Source of the DNA: Pseudomonadota bacterium
Lineage (GTDB): Bacteria; Pseudomonadota; Alphaproteobacteria; Sphingomonadales; Sphingomonadaceae
Reading direction: 5' to 3'
DNA: 9,481 bases
Assembly: GCA_023432995.1 (NCBI GenBank)
Contig: JAEZES010000284.1
Span: 1-9,481, forward strand
Both the position numbers and the translations under genes were made by a program. The notes under the pieces are model-generated. The model was not told where the DNA came from, made no database searches, and saw only the letters and a list, made by a program, of their open reading frames with translations. Each line of letters starts with the position of its first letter. The stretch's first letter is position 1. Below, one piece after another: positions 6,540 through 9,481 of the stretch.

Positions 6540-6567
6540 GCGTGCGCGTTGAGAAGGCACGGGACGA

Positions 6568-9066
6568 GTGAACGCACCGACGAGCTTCAACAAGGCGAAC
6601 CCGCTTCGCGAGACACTGCGCGAGAAACTGGTCGTGATCGGCAACGGCATGGCCGGGTGCCGCGCGGTCGAGGAAATCCTCGCGCGCGATCCCGAGCGCT
6701 ATTCGATCACGATCTTCGGCGCCGAGCCGCGGGTCAACTACAACCGCATCATGCTCTCGCCGGTGCTGGCCGGCGAGAAGAGCTTCGACGAGATCGTCCT
6801 CAATACCGTCGAGTGGTACGCCGACAACGGTATCGAGCTGGTCGCAGGCGATCCCGTCGATCATATCGACCGCGAGCGTTCGGTGGTGATCGGCCGCTCC
6901 GGCCGGGTCGAGCCGTATGACAAGCTGCTGATCGCGACCGGCTCCGACCCGTTCATTATCCCCGTCCCCGGCCGCGACCTTCCGGGCGTGGTCACCTTCC
7001 GCGACCTCGACGACGTCGAGAAGATGCTCGCGGCGGCCGGCGAAGGCGGCAACGCGGTGGTGATCGGCGGCGGCCTGCTCGGGCTCGAGGCCGCGCATGG
7101 GCTCAGCCTTCGCGGCATGGCCGTGACCGTCGTCCACCTGATGCCGACGCTGATGGAGCGCCAGCTCGACGAGGCCGCCGGCTGGCTGCTCAAGACCGAA
7201 CTCGAGCGCCGCGGGCAGACGATCCTGACCGGCGCCGACACCGAGGCGATCCTCGGCCGCGACGGGCACGTCTGCGGCGTGCGGCTGAAGGACGGGCGCG
7301 AGATCCCGGCCGACATCGTGGTCATGGCCGTCGGCATCCGGCCATCGACGAGGCTTGCCAAGACCGCCGGCCTCGAGTGCGACCGCGGCATCCTGGTCGA
7401 CGACCACATGGTCACCTCGGACCCGAGCGTGCTCGCGGTCGGCGAATGCGTGCAGCACCGCGGACAGTGCTACGGCCTCGTCGCCCCGCTGTGGGAGATG
7501 TGCCGCGCGCTGGCCGACCACCTGGTCGCCGCGCCGAGCGGCTACACCGGCTCGGTCACCTCGACCAAGCTCAAGGTCTCGGGGATCGACGTGTTCTCGG
7601 CCGGCGACTTCACCGGCGGCGACGGGCACGAGGACATCGTCATGCGCGACGCCGCGCGCGGGGTGTACAAGCGCGTGGTGCTCAAGGACGACCGGGTCGT
7701 CGGCGCGGTGCTCTACGGCGATACCGCCGACGGCAGCTGGTACTTCGACCTGCTCAGGAAGCAGGAGGACATCTCGGAGCTCCGCGACGGGCTGATCTTC
7801 GGCCAGGCCTTCGCCTTAGGGGGAGGCGCCTTCGCGGACCCTAACGCCGCCGTTGCAGCGCTTTCCGACGACGCAGAAATCTGCGGCTGCAACGGCGTGT
7901 CCAAGGGCAAGGTCGTCGCCACGATCGCAGCCGGGGCGTCCAGCCTCGACGCGGTCCGGTCTCAGTGCAAGGCCAGCGCGAGCTGCGGCTCGTGCACCGG
8001 GCTGGTCGAGAGCCTGCTCGCGCTGACGCTCGGCGACGAGGTCCAGGTCGGCGCGAAATCGCTCTGCAAGTGCACCAGCTTCACCCACGACGACGCGCGC
8101 CGGCTGATCGTCGAGAAGGAATTGAAGGCGATCCCGCAGGTCATGCAGGAGCTGCACTGGACCACCCCCGACGGCTGCGCCGCGTGCCGCCCGGCGCTCA
8201 ACTACTACCTGCTGTGTGCCTGGCCGGGCGAGTACGCGGACGACCAGAAGAGCCGCTTTGTCAACGAGCGGCTCCACGCCAACATCCAGAAGGACGGCAC
8301 CTACTCGGTGGTCCCGCGGATGTGGGGCGGGATCACCAATCCCCGCGAGCTGCGCGCGATCGCCGACGTGGTCGAGAAGTACAACGCGCCGATGGTCAAG
8401 GTCACCGGCGGCCAGCGGCTCGACATCTTCGGGATCAGGAAGGAGGACCTGCCCGCGGTGTGGGCCGACCTCAACGCCGCGGGGATGGTCTCGGGCCATG
8501 CCTACGGCAAGGCGCTGCGCACGGTGAAGACCTGCGTCGGCTCCGAGTGGTGCCGCTTCGGCACCCAGGACTCGACCGGTCTCGGGGTCAGGATCGAGCA
8601 GATGACCTGGGGCTCGTGGATGCCGCACAAGTTCAAGATCGCGGTGAGCGGCTGCCCGAGGAACTGCGCCGAGGCGACGATCAAGGACTTCGGCGTGGTC
8701 TGCGTCGATTCGGGCTACGAGCTCCACGTCGGCGGCAACGGCGGGATCAAGGTCCGCGCGACCGACCTCTTGTGCAAGGTCGCCACCGAGGAGGAGGCGC
8801 TCGAGCACTGCGCGGCGTTCATCCAGCTCTATCGCGAGGACGCGCACTACCTCGAGCGCACCGCGCCGTGGATCGAGCGCAAGGGCATCGAATGGGTCAA
8901 GGCGCAGCTGTTCGCCGATCCCGAGGCGGTCAAGCGGCTCGCCGCGCGGTTCCGCCACTCGCAGACGTTCATGCAGGACGATCCCTGGGCGCAGCGCGCG
9001 GCCGGCGACCGCCGCGACCTGCACCGCCACCTCGCCACCGTCCGCCCCGCGCCGGAGTATGTGTGA
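6568..9066 (+). CDS. nirB: Assimilatory NAD(P)H nitrite reductase, large subunit
   Basis: The 832-residue product has the normal length for NirB, which reduces nitrite to ammonium with six electrons from NAD(P)H in the cytoplasm. Order: FAD-binding GNGMAG (25-30), nucleotide-binding GGGLLG (167-172), a BFD-like [2Fe-2S] domain with Cys439, Cys441, Cys473 and Cys476, a second BFD-like domain with Cys500, Cys502, Cys537 and Cys540, then the nitrite/sulfite reductase half. Siroheme/4Fe-4S ligands are Cys656 and Cys662 (TCVGSEWC) and Cys696 and Cys700 (GCPRNC). All cofactor motifs are intact. The start is the GTG at 6568, with GAAGG at 6553-6557 as likely ribosome binding site; the family-like sequence begins soon after. 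It overlaps nirD by one base. Expression should depend on leader 2. Confidence 0.96.
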   Translation: MNAPTSFNKANPLRETLREKLVVIGNGMAGCRAVEEILARDPERYSITIFGAEPRVNYNRIMLSPVLAGEKSFDEIVLNTVEWYADNGIELVAGDPVDHIDRERSVVIGRSGRVEPYDKLLIATGSDPFIIPVPGRDLPGVVTFRDLDDVEKMLAAAGEGGNAVVIGGGLLGLEAAHGLSLRGMAVTVVHLMPTLMERQLDEAAGWLLKTELERRGQTILTGADTEAILGRDGHVCGVRLKDGREIPADIVVMAVGIRPSTRLAKTAGLECDRGILVDDHMVTSDPSVLAVGECVQHRGQCYGLVAPLWEMCRALADHLVAAPSGYTGSVTSTKLKVSGIDVFSAGDFTGGDGHEDIVMRDAARGVYKRVVLKDDRVVGAVLYGDTADGSWYFDLLRKQEDISELRDGLIFGQAFALGGGAFADPNAAVAALSDDAEICGCNGVSKGKVVATIAAGASSLDAVRSQCKASASCGSCTGLVESLLALTLGDEVQVGAKSLCKCTSFTHDDARRLIVEKELKAIPQVMQELHWTTPDGCAACRPALNYYLLCAWPGEYADDQKSRFVNERLHANIQKDGTYSVVPRMWGGITNPRELRAIADVVEKYNAPMVKVTGGQRLDIFGIRKEDLPAVWADLNAAGMVSGHAYGKALRTVKTCVGSEWCRFGTQDSTGLGVRIEQMTWGSWMPHKFKIAVSGCPRNCAEATIKDFGVVCVDSGYELHVGGNGGIKVRATDLLCKVATEEEALEHCAAFIQLYREDAHYLERTAPWIERKGIEWVKAQLFADPEAVKRLAARFRHSQTFMQDDPWAQRAAGDRRDLHRHLATVRPAPEYV

Positions 9067-9431
9067 TGAGCCTGCAGGCGAAGTGGCTCGACATCGGCCC
9101 GATCAGCCAGATCGAACCCGGCATGGCGGCGACGCTTCCGGTCGAAGGCGGCGAGGAAATCGCCGTGTTCCACACGATGCGCGGCGAGATCTACGCGCTG
9201 GTCAACAAGTGCCCGCACAAGCAGGGCCCGCTAAGCCAGGGGATCGTCCACGGCGACAGCGTCACCTGCCCGCTGCACAACTGGAAGATCTCGCTGCGGA
9301 GCGGCCAGGCGCTCGGCGACGACGACGGGTGCGTGCCGACGATCCCGGTCAAGGTCGATGCCGGGCGCATCTACCTGCTGCGCGAGGCGGTGGTGCCGCC
9401 GGCGCCGGCCGCGCGGGCGGAGGCGGCGTGA
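9066..9431 (+). CDS. nirD: Nitrite reductase small subunit, Rieske type
   Basis: 121 residues. The fold is Rieske-like, with CPH (Cys49, His51) and CPLH (Cys68, His71) matching the four ligands of a Rieske [2Fe-2S] cluster. Escherichia coli NirD keeps the fold but lacks these ligands, so this protein may be a true electron carrier for NirB. The ATG overlaps the nirB stop (TGATG), implying coupled translation and a fixed subunit ratio. The last 14 or so residues are an Ala/Pro-rich tail. It ends at TGA 9429-9431. Confidence 0.94.
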   Translation: MSLQAKWLDIGPISQIEPGMAATLPVEGGEEIAVFHTMRGEIYALVNKCPHKQGPLSQGIVHGDSVTCPLHNWKISLRSGQALGDDDGCVPTIPVKVDAGRIYLLREAVVPPAPAARAEAA

Positions 9432-9447
9432 TCGTCGCCTGCGAGAT

Positions 9448-9481
9448 CCTCCCCCCTCGGGGGAGGTGGCAGCGCGTAGCG
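9448..9481. repeat. Intergenic palindromic repeat after nirD, cut by the window edge
   Basis: CCTCCCCC (9448-9455) pairs perfectly with GGGGGAGG (9459-9466) around a 3-nt loop, followed by TGGCAGCGCGTAGCG, which begins a second small palindrome (GCGC-GTA-GCG) truncated at the edge. Its form recalls a dispersed intergenic repeat common in Sphingomonadales genomes; this is from memory. It sits 16 nt after the nirD stop and could also help end or stabilise the nirBD message. Confidence 0.55.

Noticed and set aside
6488..6571. Possible 27-codon leader peptide from GTG 6488 whose TGA overlaps the nirB start
   Set aside because: The matching GTG in leader 1 opens a frame that runs into the transporter, so the arrangement is not conserved; the RNA block explains the sequence better.
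5095..7629. Very long minus-strand open frame (844 codons)
   Set aside because: It runs antisense through two well-identified genes and a non-coding leader, with Arg/Asp/His/Ala-rich sequence typical of a shadow frame in high-GC DNA.
9428..9481. Start of another gene at GTG 9428 overlapping the nirD stop
   Set aside because: The frame runs straight into the palindromic repeat, which looks intergenic, and there is too little sequence to judge.
1..9481. CRISPR array, tRNA, rRNA, insertion sequence, prophage or defence genes
   Set aside because: No direct-repeat array, tRNA cloverleaf, transposase or phage-like coding sequence was seen; all coding space is taken by nitrogen genes.

Overview
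The window is a GC-rich (roughly 70 % by eye), tightly packed stretch with every gene on the plus strand. It reads as an assimilatory nitrate/nitrite gene cluster of a proteobacterium. High GC, a porin of the alginate-export type beside a NarK-type transporter, and a hairpin-plus-GGTGGCAGCGCG repeat at the right edge suggest an alphaproteobacterium, most likely Sphingomonadales. That placement is inference.

Layout, left to right. (1) The 3' part of a nitrate-binding protein of the NasS/NrtA/CmpA family (1-908, open at the left edge). (2) An untranslated leader (909-1124) with a conserved upstream box, a hairpin with a hexaloop, and an intrinsic terminator. (3) A NarK-type MFS nitrate transporter (1125-2369). 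(4) A perfect GC-rich hairpin in the next gap. (5) An outer-membrane beta-barrel protein (2467-3690). (6) A formate/nitrite-transporter channel (3707-4543). (7) A PP2C phosphatase-Ser/Thr kinase fusion with a C-terminal membrane anchor (4540-6351). (8) A second leader (6352-6567) clearly related to the first. (9) nirB (6568-9066). (10) nirD (9066-9431), followed by a palindromic repeat cut by the window edge.

How the parts fit. The barrel protein, the MFS transporter and the FNT channel could move nitrate and nitrite across the outer and inner membranes. NirBD reduces nitrite to ammonium in the cytoplasm. The nitrate reductase itself is not in the window and probably lies downstream. The kinase/phosphatase fusion is stop-start coupled to the FNT gene and may tune the pathway post-translationally.

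The most notable structure is the pair of leaders, about 5.4 kb apart. They share a TTGC-N6-GCAA box, an identical 11-nt AAATCGGTTAC block, a first hairpin with a hexaloop having A at position 1 and G at position 4 (AACGTC and AAAGGC), an AGCGTGGCAA(C/T)G block exactly 42 nt after the start of that hexaloop, and a terminator with GCCGCC/GGCGGC arms and a T run. This matches what is known of leaders bound by ANTAR-domain antiterminators such as NasT, whose partner is the nitrate sensor NasS. The cluster therefore appears to have two separate transcription-elongation gates, one before the transport genes and one before nirBD, read by one NasS-NasT pair.
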